From positions 1 to 60,158 of the forward strand of contig NZ_FNFE01000011.1 in the NCBI RefSeq assembly GCF_900100335.1: a DNA stretch of 60,158 nt, written 5' to 3'. Both the position numbers and the translations under genes were made by a program. Below, one piece after another: positions 34,728 through 42,752 of the stretch; position 1 is the stretch's first letter; every line of letters begins with the position of its first letter. Below the pieces are notes generated by a model. The model searched no databases. It was given only the letters and a program-made list of their open reading frames with translations, and was not told where the DNA came from. The stretch comes from Natronorubrum texcoconense. GTDB taxonomy: Archaea; Halobacteriota; Halobacteria; Halobacteriales; Natrialbaceae.

Positions 34728-35816
34728 TCACTCTCCGTCGAATACTTCTGTATTATCCTCAGCCATCTCACTCGCTTCGATATGCGAGTACATTTGCGAG
34801 GTTGTTTTCGGGTCGGCGTGGCGCAACGTTCGCTGCGCTGCGACGGCCCCACGCTCACGATAGAGTTTTTCGCCGACTCCGCGGCGGGCTCCGTGTAGTG
34901 TGAGGTAGTCGTCGTCCTCGAGCCCGGGGACATCGGCCTCGTCGGAGAGTCGCTTCAACAGCGTTCGCGTGCCCGAGGTGCTTATTGACGGCGGTTCGAT
35001 GCCAGTCTCGAGGATGTAACCCCAAGAGTTGCCGTCGGGTTTGTCGTGGTCCGTGTCGTCGATCGCCGCGTACAGCGACGGCGGATGCCTCGAGGGGAAC
35101 ACCGGCCAGTTGTCGGCGGGCGAGCCCAACAGCGTCTCGAGTCGTTCCAGTGGCGTCACTACCTGGTCGGGAATCGGCGTCGGTTCACGTTTCTGGTTTT
35201 TCCCGAGGACCGTAATCACGCCGTTCTCGAGATCGACGTCGCCCCACCGGAGGCCGTTGCGCCGGTCGTCACGCGCGTCGGCCAGCACTTCCGCGCCACG
35301 AACCCCGGAGTAGGCCAGCATGGCGACCAGCGCCCGGTTGCGGACTGCCTCGAATGCGTCGGTGCCGTCGACGGCGATCGCCTCGCGAGCGCGTTCGTCG
35401 ACGTACTCGGTGATCGCCCGCCGTTGCTCGGGCGACCAGAACTGTTGGTCGCCGCTGTTCGTCGTCGCTTTCGGGAGCGGTTTCTTCGCCCGGCGTTTCT
35501 CGGCTGGATTCTCGGCGAGCTGCTCGACTTCGACCGCCCACGAGAGGAGTGCCGAGACGTAGTTGTAGTACGTTCGGGCCGTCGTCGCGGCGATTCCCTC
35601 CTCGGCGTCCGAACGCCGTTTCAGATAGGAGGCGTAGTTGCGCATGGTCAGCGTCGAGACGTCGTTGACCGTTTTGCAGTCGCGTTTCTGGCACCACTCG
35701 ACCCATTTCTTGAGGCAGTACTCGAGGTTCGACGCGTAGTTACCGTCTCGTTCGGCGACGAACTCAGCGACTGCCGTCTCGAGGGTCATTCCCTCGGGGT
35801 TGTGGCCTCGAGTCAT
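34728..35816 (-). CDS. int: Tyrosine recombinase (XerC/D-like integrase)
   Basis: 362 residues. The N-terminal SAM-like core-binding domain (about 10-105) has LTMRNYASYLKRRS and TYYNYVSALLSWAVE. The catalytic domain carries Arg173 (SGVRGAEVL), His308-x-x-Arg311 (LHGARRG), His333 (LRHADPKTT) and the nucleophile Tyr343 (QMYSHI). All standard residues are present, so it should be active. It could integrate the circle into the host chromosome, resolve dimers, or both. Its start overlaps the stop of the upstream HTH gene by 4 bases. Confidence 0.95.
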   Translation of the reverse strand: MTRGHNPEGMTLETAVAEFVAERDGNYASNLEYCLKKWVEWCQKRDCKTVNDVSTLTMRNYASYLKRRSDAEEGIAATTARTYYNYVSALLSWAVEVEQLAENPAEKRRAKKPLPKATTNSGDQQFWSPEQRRAITEYVDERAREAIAVDGTDAFEAVRNRALVAMLAYSGVRGAEVLADARDDRRNGLRWGDVDLENGVITVLGKNQKREPTPIPDQVVTPLERLETLLGSPADNWPVFPSRHPPSLYAAIDDTDHDKPDGNSWGYILETGIEPPSISTSGTRTLLKRLSDEADVPGLEDDDYLTLHGARRGVGEKLYRERGAVAAQRTLRHADPKTTSQMYSHIEASEMAEDNTEVFDGE

Positions 35817-36205
35817 GGTTCAGTGACCTCGCAGCGATTGCGTAACTCCTGTAGAATGTCGACGGCATTCTCGAATGCCGGGCCACGTTCTATCGGGCCC
35901 CTATCCCCCACGCCCATTATCCCAGCATCCTCCAGCTCACCCAGGTGCGTTTGCGTGTGTGAAACCTTGACTCGCTTTCGCTCCTTCCCCGTCAACTCGC
36001 TGACTGATGTGTCATATTCTAACGCAGCGGCCTGGTCCGCAAGTTCTCTGAGTGTGAGAGGGGCGTCTCGGGAAAGTGCATCTATAGCCAACCGTCTGCG
36101 TTTTGAGCTCAGTATGTAGGTTGCATCATCGATAGACAGTTTCTCTCTACCACCGCTTTCGTTGCCGTTCTCCCCGTCCAAACCCCCGGATTCGTTGTTT
36201 GTCAT
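35813..36205 (-). CDS. DUF7344-type winged-helix regulator
   Basis: 130 residues. After an acidic Gly/Asn tail comes ILSSKRRRLAIDALSRDAPL, TLRELADQAAALE, then VKVSHTQTHLGELEDAGIMG, the haloarchaeal DUF7344 winged-helix pattern (ArsR-like). It is translationally coupled to the integrase (ATGA overlap), which suggests it regulates integration or excision, as an excisionase-like or repressor protein (inference). Confidence 0.8.
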   Translation of the reverse strand: MTNNESGGLDGENGNESGGREKLSIDDATYILSSKRRRLAIDALSRDAPLTLRELADQAAALEYDTSVSELTGKERKRVKVSHTQTHLGELEDAGIMGVGDRGPIERGPAFENAVDILQELRNRCEVTEP

Positions 36206-36467
36206 CGACTCAGCTTCACCGAGGGCGTGGACCTACAAAATAGCACCGCACACTATTGGTCTAATGTACTGTGGCTTCTGATTGAGATTAGAATCTAGTT
36301 GCAGGCTTTGAGAGTATAGAAATCAGGAGAATAAAGGATTTTGGAGTGTGTCATAAAGCTAATAACGCTATATCTTTTCGGCACTCTTTCTCCTAGATAG
36401 GAAACCACCGGGAACAAGTGTCTGACGCCTTCACGAGTGCCTACACGAAATAGAGGGGTCCGATCGA

Positions 36468-36953
36468 CTACAGTACGTCGTGCGCTTCCTCGCTCGAGTA
36501 GTCGTGCTCATTGCGGAGATGGTTCAAGAACTCCTGCGGCGCCGCCGTCAGCCCGGTCTTATAGAAATCGCACTCAGGACAGTCGTACTCCAGTTCAAAG
36601 CCTTCTTCGACGGCTTTTGGCCGATGGTTTTTCTTCCGCTGGCCGGGCGTTACCATCTCGAGCTCTCCGCTGGCGAGTTCGTCACCGTAGTTCGAGACGG
36701 CCCAGTCGTCGATTGCATCCTCGATTCGTTCGTGCCCTTCCGCCTGTGACTCGATCGGTTCGCTTTGGACCACGACCCACCCGCCGGCTTCCTCGTCGTA
36801 TCCAAGTGCGTGTGCTTTCTCGTTGCCGAGTATGAGGATCGCGACGACCTCGTTAGCATCAGAGAATAGGCAGTACTCGTAGGTTTCGTCCATTCGGATT
36901 ACTTCCTCGAGGTCGAGTGGGCTGTCAGGGAGTTTCGAGACCGTCTTCGACAT
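36468..36953 (-). CDS. C2H2-type zinc-finger protein, 161 residues
   Basis: An N-terminal alpha/beta domain (about 1-100) with EVVAILILGNEKAHALGYDE, and a C-terminal single finger: CPECDFYKTGLTAAPQEFLN then HLRNEH. One-finger haloarchaeal proteins of this kind often act as regulators. The 262-base gap upstream of the HTH gene (36206-36467) holds no gene. Confidence 0.7.
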   Translation of the reverse strand: MSKTVSKLPDSPLDLEEVIRMDETYEYCLFSDANEVVAILILGNEKAHALGYDEEAGGWVVVQSEPIESQAEGHERIEDAIDDWAVSNYGDELASGELEMVTPGQRKKNHRPKAVEEGFELEYDCPECDFYKTGLTAAPQEFLNHLRNEHDYSSEEAHDVL

Positions 36954-37025
36954 GCGATCATATTGTTCGAGCGATGGATCTTATAATTTCCTGAGATTTA
37001 ATAGGAGATGATGAGATGACGGTGT

Positions 37026-37478
37026 ATGGAAGATTCGAAACGTAAAACGTTAATCAAGAAATGGAATGACGAGATATCTGATCTCAGGAGTCAACAGGCT
37101 GAAGACGAGTCAAACCAGGACCCGATGTTGAAGGCCGAGTGGAGGTCAGTCCGGCAATTAGCATCGTACGATCTTCAGATAGGCGTTCTCGAGGAGTGTG
37201 TCGGGAAATTAGAGGATTGTGAGAGCGAAGATGATGTACTTGAAGCGTGGGGAGAGTGGCGAGATGAAGTAGAAGAGCGTGATAAGCGAATATTAGATTC
37301 GACAGAATGGTTCAAAAATAACTACAAAAAGCTACAACTCGAGGAATGTGTGGAGAGCCTTTCCGAGTACTTTTCTGAGGATCTCCTCACGGAATGCTGG
37401 CGATGCGGGGGATGGGAAAAGCCCACCAGCGATAAACGCACTACGGAGGGTTATCGTCTGGAGTGTCCGAACTGCTAA
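37026..37478 (+). CDS. Helical protein with C-terminal zinc ribbon, 150 residues
   Basis: MEDSKRKTLIKKWNDEISDL and further charged helices (coiled-coil-like, about 1-110), ending in CWRCGG...CPNC, a four-Cys zinc ribbon at the very C-terminus. A TTTAATAGGAG region just upstream offers both a TATA-like box and a purine-rich ribosome site. It is AT-richer than the neighbours. Function unknown. Confidence 0.6.
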   Translation: MEDSKRKTLIKKWNDEISDLRSQQAEDESNQDPMLKAEWRSVRQLASYDLQIGVLEECVGKLEDCESEDDVLEAWGEWRDEVEERDKRILDSTEWFKNNYKKLQLEECVESLSEYFSEDLLTECWRCGGWEKPTSDKRTTEGYRLECPNC

Positions 37479-37601
37479 TCGGGTGAGTCCAAGTTCACTT
37501 CTCGGATGGATCTACGCAGAGCCATTAGCAAACGCCTCGGGGCCCGACTGATACTCGAGGTCAAAGACAAGCGTCTCGAGAATCAATAGTACGGTTCGCG
37601 C

Positions 37602-38186
37602 TTACTCGAGTTCGACGTCGAACTCGTCCGACGCCCAATCCGCGACCGCTTGGCGGATATCATCTGTGGTCTCGACACCGAAAACTGACCCTCGGGGTTT
37701 TCCCTCCCATGCTGAGATCCAACTAGGCATCAACCGCTGGCCGGAGTGTTCGTCGTCACCGTTGATGTAGTTGATGAGGAACCAGTGATCGTCAGCAGTT
37801 CCCCGGTAGAGCGCACTCTCGAGCGGTTCCGGGTAGTCGATCCTCTCGTTCGTCGGCGGGCTAATGAGATCGGCGTCGAACAGCACGAGCGTCGGCGTAT
37901 CCGTGTGGAGCGCGTGAAGCGTCTCAACGGTTGTTCCGATCTGTGGCGTCTCCGAGTAGTATGCGACGACGCCGTCCGCAGCATTAATCGCCTGTATATC
38001 CTCCGAGACAGCGCCCTGAACATAGTCGCCACCGTGGTCAAAGTACGCGTCTTCGGGGTGGTAGAACGTGATATCTGCAAGAGATTCCTCGACGCTACGC
38101 CGCCACCACGAATCCCCGTGGCTCTGCCAGCGCATCGCACCAGCCGTGTAGATTCGTGGGTAGTCTTCTGTTGGTTGTCCGACCAT
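37602..38186 (-). CDS. Nucleoside 2-deoxyribosyltransferase-like protein
   Basis: 194 residues. PRIYTAGAMRWQSHGDSWWR at the N-terminus, ITFYHPED, VSEDIQAINAADGVVAYYSE and then QIGTTVETLHAL give the Rossmann-like fold with the GT-x-x-E active-site Glu of the deoxyribosyltransferase/DUF4406 group. Such enzymes swap bases on deoxynucleosides or cleave the N-glycosidic bond. In phages and defence islands they alter nucleotide pools or modified bases. A C-terminal extension (about 150-194) is specific to this protein. Confidence 0.78.
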   Translation of the reverse strand: MVGQPTEDYPRIYTAGAMRWQSHGDSWWRRSVEESLADITFYHPEDAYFDHGGDYVQGAVSEDIQAINAADGVVAYYSETPQIGTTVETLHALHTDTPTLVLFDADLISPPTNERIDYPEPLESALYRGTADDHWFLINYINGDDEHSGQRLMPSWISAWEGKPRGSVFGVETTDDIRQAVADWASDEFDVELE

Positions 38187-38243
38187 ACGTCGGCGTCGAA
38201 CGCGAGGGCGTTCAATGTTCCGGACCAGACCAAGGTAAACATC

Positions 38244-38423
38244 CTACACCGCATCCCGCTGCGCAAGCGCATCCTCGACCTCGAGTCCGTGGCTCGCGGC
38301 GATCGCCGTGGCGAGCTGCCACGCTCGGTCTGCGCGTTCGGGGCGCGCTTCTTGCTCTCGGTACTGGAACTCGACCAGCGCCTCGACGATTAACAGATCC
38401 TCCTGTGGAGTTCGATCGGGCAT
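38244..38423 (-). CDS. 59-residue helical protein
   Basis: MPDRTPQEDLLIVEALVEFQ, YREQEARPERADRAWQLATA, then IAASHGLEVEDALAQRDAV. Two or three helices without special residues. Small minus-strand gene of the accessory region; role unknown. Confidence 0.5.
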   Translation of the reverse strand: MPDRTPQEDLLIVEALVEFQYREQEARPERADRAWQLATAIAASHGLEVEDALAQRDAV

Positions 38424-38554
38424 CACGAACGTTGGCCGCGGCTTCTCGGATAAACATGCGGTTGCAGCCGCTACCTATATTCGTGTGAACATAGAAGACT
38501 ACCATGGCAGCCGCAAAACAGTTAGAATACGATACCGCTGGTGAGAACCGGTCG

Positions 38555-38716
38555 CTACCGGTTCCGGCGTCGTGCTCGGCGGAGTGCGCGCTTCAACTCA
38601 CGCTCCGCTTCGCGCTCGGCCTTTCGGAGTTCCTGCTCCAGTTCGCGTTCGGCCTTGCGCTGTGCACGACGCATTTCGCGTCGGATCTTAGCTTTCGATG
38701 GCTTTCGTCGTCCCAT
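38555..38716 (-). CDS. 53-residue Arg/Glu-rich single-helix protein
   Basis: MGRRKPSKAKIRREMRRAQR, KAERELEQELRKAEREAERE, LKRALRRARRRNR. The alternating E/K/R pattern predicts one long charged alpha helix with a strongly basic end. A GGAGGTGA ribosome site sits about 6 bases before the ATG, which decides this start over an overlapping frame (38593-38817) with less natural composition. Possibly nucleic-acid-binding. It is exceptional in an acidic proteome. Confidence 0.6.
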   Translation of the reverse strand: MGRRKPSKAKIRREMRRAQRKAERELEQELRKAEREAERELKRALRRARRRNR

Positions 38717-38970
38717 GGCTGCTCACCTCCGATCCCGCGTTCTCTGTGACGCCTCGCGCTCATAGCGGCGCTTCTCGAGAGGTGGCGTCGACGACGTTTT
38801 CGATGACCGTCGTTCATGCGCGACTATCAGGATGGATGCACTCGAATGTATTTAAAGTATCGGGGCCGTGGTGAAAGTGTAATATGGACCTTACAGCCCC
38901 GTAACGACAGAAATAGACGTTTGTAGTTTTGGGTGTCGACAATCGTCGTTTTTGGTATCGGCAAAGTATG
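38717..38970 (-). promoter_or_regulatory. Upstream region of the Arg/Glu-rich gene
   Basis: On the minus strand CTTTAAAT (about 38849-38856) is a good TATA box. It would give a transcript starting near 38825 that covers the 53-residue gene and an alternative overlapping frame from the ATG at 38817. No other gene seen. Confidence 0.4.
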
Positions 38971-39246
38971 CTATTCACTCACAAGCCACTGTTCAAGCTC
39001 ACCGAACGCGCCGTCGGCAACCACGAAATGATCGTATTCGGCAGGTCGAACCGGCGACGCCGTCTCTTTCCACAGCGTCACGTAGAAATGTGATTCGTCG
39101 AGCGCAACCTCGGCGCCAGTAACAGGACAGGTCGCCGTTCCGTCGTGGTTCGTCCCGCGTCGGCAGACTGTCGAGACCTCCCATTCGGGTCGGTCAGGTG
39201 GCGATCGCCCGCGAACGCGTGCGCTTCTGGATTCGGTTTCAGGCAT
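38971..39246 (-). CDS. 91-residue Cys-pair protein
   Basis: A basic N-terminus, then VSTVCRRGTNHDGTATCPVT and GAEVALDESHFYVTLWKETA. Two Cys plus His residues (His105-type spacing not traced) could bind a metal. The pattern resembles small conserved haloarchaeal treble-clef-like proteins. Unknown function. Confidence 0.55.
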   Translation of the reverse strand: MPETESRSARVRGRSPPDRPEWEVSTVCRRGTNHDGTATCPVTGAEVALDESHFYVTLWKETASPVRPAEYDHFVVADGAFGELEQWLVSE

Positions 39247-39285
39247 ACTCGAGTGTTCGAGGCTCGCAAGAGTTAGCTATATCGA

Positions 39286-39921
39286 CTACAACAGATCCAC
39301 TGCCTCGAGTTCGCAGTGCTCGAGTTCCTCGGGAATCGGCCCCTGAACACCGGGTGTGATCGACGCCGTCGACGCAACCATATCGGCAGTGTGTACGAGC
39401 TGGTCAAGCGGCGTCTCGGGTTGGGTATCTGCATACCACGCGCCCATGTGACTCTCGACGGCATCGGCGACACGATCGTCGAGCGGGGACTCGCGGATGA
39501 CGCGAGCCATTCGGAGTTCGTGGTCTGATGTCGATTTATTCGAGGGGTTCTCCGGGTCGCCGTTCTTGCGCTGGTCGTGAAGTACGACCGCGGCGTGAGC
39601 AAGCGGCACCTCCTCGGGTTCGATTAACTCCTGTTCGACGTACGTGTCGGCGAGTCGGTCGACGACCGTCGAGAGCATGAGCGTGTGCGCCCACAGGCCG
39701 CGATCGCCCTGGCACGCCGGGTGATGGTAGCCCGACGTGCTCGCCGGCACTTCCCAGAAATATTCCGGTGCTTTACTCGAGAGGTTGATCGTGAACGCGC
39801 GGGTTCGCTCGTCGTCAATTAGTTCAAGTGTTGGGAGTCGTCGAAGGGTTTCCTCCGATGAGAGTTCTACCATATGCAAAAATTCGTCCACGACTAGATA
39901 ATACTTTTTGGGACCCATCAC
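39286..39921 (-). CDS. HD-domain phosphohydrolase-like protein
   Basis: 211 residues (start may be one Met downstream). Metal-binding pattern in order: GLWAHTLMLSTVVDRLAD (His), LAHAAVVLHDQRKNGDP (HD pair), TSDHELRMARVI, AVESHMGAWY (His), and VHTADMVASTASI (final Asp). This is the layout of HD-superfamily phosphohydrolases acting on nucleotides or cyclic nucleotides. It sits just downstream of the partition genes with iterons between. Confidence 0.75.
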   Translation of the reverse strand: MMGPKKYYLVVDEFLHMVELSSEETLRRLPTLELIDDERTRAFTINLSSKAPEYFWEVPASTSGYHHPACQGDRGLWAHTLMLSTVVDRLADTYVEQELIEPEEVPLAHAAVVLHDQRKNGDPENPSNKSTSDHELRMARVIRESPLDDRVADAVESHMGAWYADTQPETPLDQLVHTADMVASTASITPGVQGPIPEELEHCELEAVDLL

Positions 39922-39983
39922 ACGCTCACATCCCTAAAATCCACACAACCGATTCAGCCGGGTGATTTGACTAATGTACGGTT

Positions 39984-40047
39984 CATATCCAATATCTGTA
40001 TCCAGTATCCAGATACAGTATCAACAATCAGAAAACGGATACAGTAT
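39984..40047. repeat. Iteron cluster 1 (GATACAG-type)
   Basis: Several copies of GGATACAGTAT/ATACTGTATC in both orientations lie between the HD gene and the ParB-like gene (for example ccagatacagtatc and cggatacagtattc, with an inverted aatatctgtatcc). The same words occur before parA and before the HNH gene. Candidate centromere or operator. Confidence 0.65.
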
Positions 40048-40446
40048 TCAGAACTCGTCGGTAGCGAGAAACTGCCGACGGCCCTCTTTGCCCGATTCAA
40101 GTACTGAGCCGTCGACTTCTTCGAGACCGACCCGAACAAGCAGTCGGAGGACGTCGGCGCGTGTCGACGGGTCTGCGTCTCGGTCGAGCACGTCCGCGGC
40201 TTCTGTGCCGATCCGCTCGAGATCGCTCGTCGCTTCCATGCCGGCGAACAGCGCAGCGAGGTTATCGTCGCGAAGCGTGAGATTTGAATGGAGGTCGCCC
40301 GCCTCAAGTTCGGCGTAGGCGTCGGCGATCGCGTCCTCGAGCACGGGAGTCTCGTCGTCGGCCTGGTTCGACGGTTCGGTTTCGTGGCGGCTTTTCGACT
40401 TCGCTTCTGCGAGTAGTTCTTCGGCTTTGGATTCGTCGTCAGACAT
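40048..40446 (-). CDS. Small acidic partition partner (ParB-like role)
   Basis: 132 residues directly behind parA with a 2-base gap. A charged disordered N-terminus is followed by helices (LEDAIADAYAELEAGDLHSN, ADVLRLLVRVGLEEVDGSVL). It has no recognisable ParB domain. Its place, size and order match the non-homologous centromere-binding partners of archaeal ParA systems. The name is by position only. Confidence 0.6.
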   Translation of the reverse strand: MSDDESKAEELLAEAKSKSRHETEPSNQADDETPVLEDAIADAYAELEAGDLHSNLTLRDDNLAALFAGMEATSDLERIGTEAADVLDRDADPSTRADVLRLLVRVGLEEVDGSVLESGKEGRRQFLATDEF

Positions 40447-40448
40447 GG

Positions 40449-41294
40449 TTATCGTGCCTCGAGTCGTTCGAGGAGATCGGTCGTCAGTTGTCGGTAGGCG
40501 TCGCGTGCGCGTTGGCCCGTGTTGTACAGTTCGTCGTCATCGAGTGCAAACAGTGTCTGTCCGGATGCCTGTTCGTTCCCGATGTTTGCAGACTCCGATA
40601 CAGATGTGCCGGCGATCTCGGAATACTCCTCCTCAAGCGAGTCGGTGAACTCGTCGGCAAGGTTCGTAGTCTGGTCGACCATCGTCGCGAACACGAGCTG
40701 GAGTTGTGGTCGTGCATCGTGATCTTCGTCCGCTCGGATCGATTCGAGTTCGGTCTGAAGATTCTCGAGTTGCTTACGCTCGAACTCTCCAGGTCGGAGT
40801 GGAGCCACCACGTTCTCAGCGGCGAATAGGCCGTTGATCGTGATATTATCCTCTTTACCGGGCAGGTCGAGCAACACAAGATCGTATCGTGGTGCGACCT
40901 CGGATTCAATGAACGACTCGAGGCGAGTGTACCGATCCTCTCGCGGGACGTTCGCGAGGTTGTTGTCTTCCGCGCCGAGACCGCTGTCGGCCGGGATTAG
41001 GTCTGGCCCTTCGTCGGTCTCGAAGACCATCCGGTCGAACACGTTGTCGATGTTCTCACGGATGAAGTCCCAGTTCTCACCGAAGATCGCTGAGATCGGG
41101 GCGTCCGGATCGACCACGTCGTCGGCCAGCCCGAACTGTGTTGCCAGATCGTTTTGCGTGCCCGCAAGGTCGATCAACAAGACGTCCAGGCCGTGGTCGT
41201 TCGCTGCTGATACTGCAATGTGTGCGGTACTGGTCGTCTTTCCGACGCCCCCTTTCGGGACATACGCGCACGAGCGGAGTACGGTGTCTACCAT
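40449..41294 (-). CDS. parA: ParA-family partition ATPase
   Basis: 281 residues starting MVDTVLRSCAYVPKGGVGKT. The deviant Walker A is KGGVGKTT (14-21), followed by VLLIDLAGTQNDLA and VLLDLPGKEDN (Walker B-like). A longer reading from 41390 would cross the iterons and its own TATA box, so 41294 is chosen. ParA ATP-dependent gradients segregate low-copy plasmids. TATA (GCTATATG) about 29 bases upstream overlaps the GATACAG repeats, implying autoregulation by the partition complex. Confidence 0.93.
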   Translation of the reverse strand: MVDTVLRSCAYVPKGGVGKTTSTAHIAVSAANDHGLDVLLIDLAGTQNDLATQFGLADDVVDPDAPISAIFGENWDFIRENIDNVFDRMVFETDEGPDLIPADSGLGAEDNNLANVPREDRYTRLESFIESEVAPRYDLVLLDLPGKEDNITINGLFAAENVVAPLRPGEFERKQLENLQTELESIRADEDHDARPQLQLVFATMVDQTTNLADEFTDSLEEEYSEIAGTSVSESANIGNEQASGQTLFALDDDELYNTGQRARDAYRQLTTDLLERLEAR

Positions 41295-41330
41295 ATACAG
41301 ATACTGGATACAGATACCAGATACATATAG
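41293..41330. repeat. Iteron cluster 2, parA operator
   Basis: ATACAGATACTGGATACAGA then TACCAGATACATAT spans the parA start and its TATA box. Same words as clusters 1 and 3. Confidence 0.65.
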
Positions 41331-41340
41331 CTTATCCAGA

Positions 41341-41724
41341 CTATCCAGTCGGTCGTTCGCCGACGAACCGCTGGTATCGGGTTCTAACAATCTTTAGCCA
41401 CACCACAGATAGCGGGTGTTCTGTTCGGACTCGTTTGAAAGTCTCCCACCGAATCCGATATCGGGCCTCAGTTCCGGAGTATGCTCGAAGAATGGTTTGG
41501 GCAGTCGACTCGATTTGCGCGTGGCAGCTTCGGCAAAGCGTTATCAAATTCCTCTTTGTGTTTTTGCCGCCAGCTGCTCGAGGCCAAATGTGGTGGAGAT
41601 GTAATCTCCGATCTCCTACTGTCTCTCGTTGATGCTGTTGTTGAGTCTTTCCACAATGTGCGCACCGATACCGGTCGCGTTGATAGACATCTTGGCGGAC
41701 GTCTTCCGGTATTTCATACCCCAT
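41341..41724 (-). CDS. HNH endonuclease
   Basis: 127 residues. RDRYRCAHCGK supplies the first Cys pair, RRLHLHHIWPRAAGGKNTKR NL is the HNH core (His-His and Asn), and LITLCRSCHAQIE gives the second Cys pair. All metal and catalytic positions look intact. Free-standing HNH nucleases cut DNA in homing, defence or virus packaging. It starts inside iteron cluster 3 and reads toward parA, so it shares that control. Confidence 0.88.
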   Translation of the reverse strand: MGYEIPEDVRQDVYQRDRYRCAHCGKTQQQHQRETVGDRRLHLHHIWPRAAGGKNTKRNLITLCRSCHAQIESTAQTILRAYSGTEARYRIRWETFKRVRTEHPLSVVWLKIVRTRYQRFVGERPTG

Positions 41725-41750
41725 ATACAGATACAGTATATGGATATTCC
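41723..41750. repeat. Iteron cluster 3, HNH operator
   Basis: ATATACAGATACAGTATATG overlaps the HNH start codon, and TATATGG doubles as its TATA box. It repeats the words of the parA operator. Confidence 0.6.
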
Positions 41751-41946
41751 ACGATAGTATTTGTGTAGTGTCTAACTGAAATCGGTAGACACCGGCCGCC
41801 GCCGTGACGGATCCTCGAGAGGGGCGGCGGACACGAAAAGTGTCGAACCCATCGAGTACCGGCAGACGCGGCGGCCACGCATGACTTTCGGATAGGGCTG
41901 TATAGCGGTTTCGCCAACTAGGAGCACACCACGTTTCCGCCGAAAA

Positions 41947-42084
41947 TCAGTCCTCTTTCGGGATTTTGACCTTGTATCGGCAGTCCCGATTCGGACAATT
42001 CGTGTGTGCGCCTCGTGGCATGGAGCCAGTGTATGTCCAGACGTGATCGCAATTGTGGCAGCGCATTCGGATTCCGTCGCTCAT
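41947..42084 (-). CDS. 45-residue zinc-ribbon protein
   Basis: MSDGIRMRCHNCDHVWTYTG then SMPRGAHTNCPNRDCRYKVK IPKED. Two Cys pairs (CxxC and CxxxxC) form a complete zinc ribbon similar to haloarchaeal DUF-type micro-zinc proteins. A perfect 14-base palindrome sits 5 bases upstream. Confidence 0.65.
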   Translation of the reverse strand: MSDGIRMRCHNCDHVWTYTGSMPRGAHTNCPNRDCRYKVKIPKED

Positions 42085-42088
42085 ACTT

Positions 42089-42102
42089 GTGTAGTACTAC
42101 AC
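42089..42102. promoter_or_regulatory. Perfect palindromic operator candidate
   Basis: GTGTAGTACTACAC, immediately upstream of the 45-residue zinc-ribbon gene. A dimeric regulator could bind here. Confidence 0.4.
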
Positions 42103-42169
42103 TGAATCGCATAGAAGTGCCGGTCGAATCTCGCTGCCGAGTTCGCCCACTCCACGGGCTCGAGGAAAG

Positions 42170-42406
42170 TTACTCGTCGGTCGCGAACAGTCGGTCGTCG
42201 AACGGCTGGTCTGGTGGCCGGGTCGTCGGGACGTACTCGCTGTCGATCGTGGAGTTCAGGCTTACCAGACAGTACGCACACCGAAGCGTTCGCCAGCCGT
42301 CGCGTTCGGGGTGTGTCTCGATGTTTTCAGGATTTGCCTGGCACTCCGGGCAATACAGGTTCGTGAATCGGCCGTCGGGGATGGTATCAGGATTGACCAT
42401 CGTCAC
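42170..42406 (-). CDS. Zinc-ribbon protein, 78 residues
   Basis: LYCPECQANPENIETHPERD and LRCAYCLVSLNSTIDSEYVP give two Cys pairs around a beta hairpin. The start may be the second Met (42400). It is the last gene of the long minus-strand operon and overlaps its upstream neighbour by 20 bases. Confidence 0.65.
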   Translation of the reverse strand: MTMVNPDTIPDGRFTNLYCPECQANPENIETHPERDGWRTLRCAYCLVSLNSTIDSEYVPTTRPPDQPFDDRLFATDE

Positions 42407-42752
42407 GTTCCTCGAGCACCAACTGGTTCCGGTGGTTGAAGCCGACGCTGACGAGCTGCCAGCCGGCGCGCCGGGCGAGTGTAATCAGGTCCCGAGTCGC
42501 GCTACTTGATTTCATGGCCTTGTCGTGGCACTCGATCGTGATCTGTGTCGGTCGCCACCGTTCGTCGTGGCCGTCGACGATCGCCCACACGCCGTCAATC
42601 GAATGCAGCATGTGGATGAACTCCCGCTCGCTCGGGTCGTCGCGGGCGGCCTCGAGTGCTTGCTCGATTTGGGAGGGTGCGGACTGCCACGGATAGAGCC
42701 GGGTCTCGGGTTCGGTCGGGTAGACGTCTCGGGAGTCGCTTACCACGGCCAA
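42387..42752 (-). CDS. 121-residue alpha/beta protein
   Basis: EFIHMLHSIDGVWAIVDGHD, ITIECHDKAMKSSSATRDLI, TLARRAGWQLVSVGFNHRNQ LVLEERD. Alternating helices and strands without a known motif. Coupled to both neighbours by overlap. Confidence 0.6.
   Translation of the reverse strand: MAVVSDSRDVYPTEPETRLYPWQSAPSQIEQALEAARDDPSEREFIHMLHSIDGVWAIVDGHDERWRPTQITIECHDKAMKSSSATRDLITLARRAGWQLVSVGFNHRNQLVLEERDDGQS

Noticed and set aside
38593-38817. A 74-residue Arg-rich frame overlapping the 53-residue gene
   Set aside because: The 53-residue frame has a strong ribosome site and coherent helix pattern, whereas this one becomes incoherent where they overlap.
39984-41750. CRISPR-like array
   Set aside because: The repeats are short, irregularly spaced, in both orientations and tied to promoters; there are no uniform spacers or cas genes. 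They are iterons.
41714-41917. A minus-strand frame of 67 codons before the HNH gene
   Set aside because: It runs through the iterons and the HNH promoter and its composition is unlike a haloarchaeal protein.
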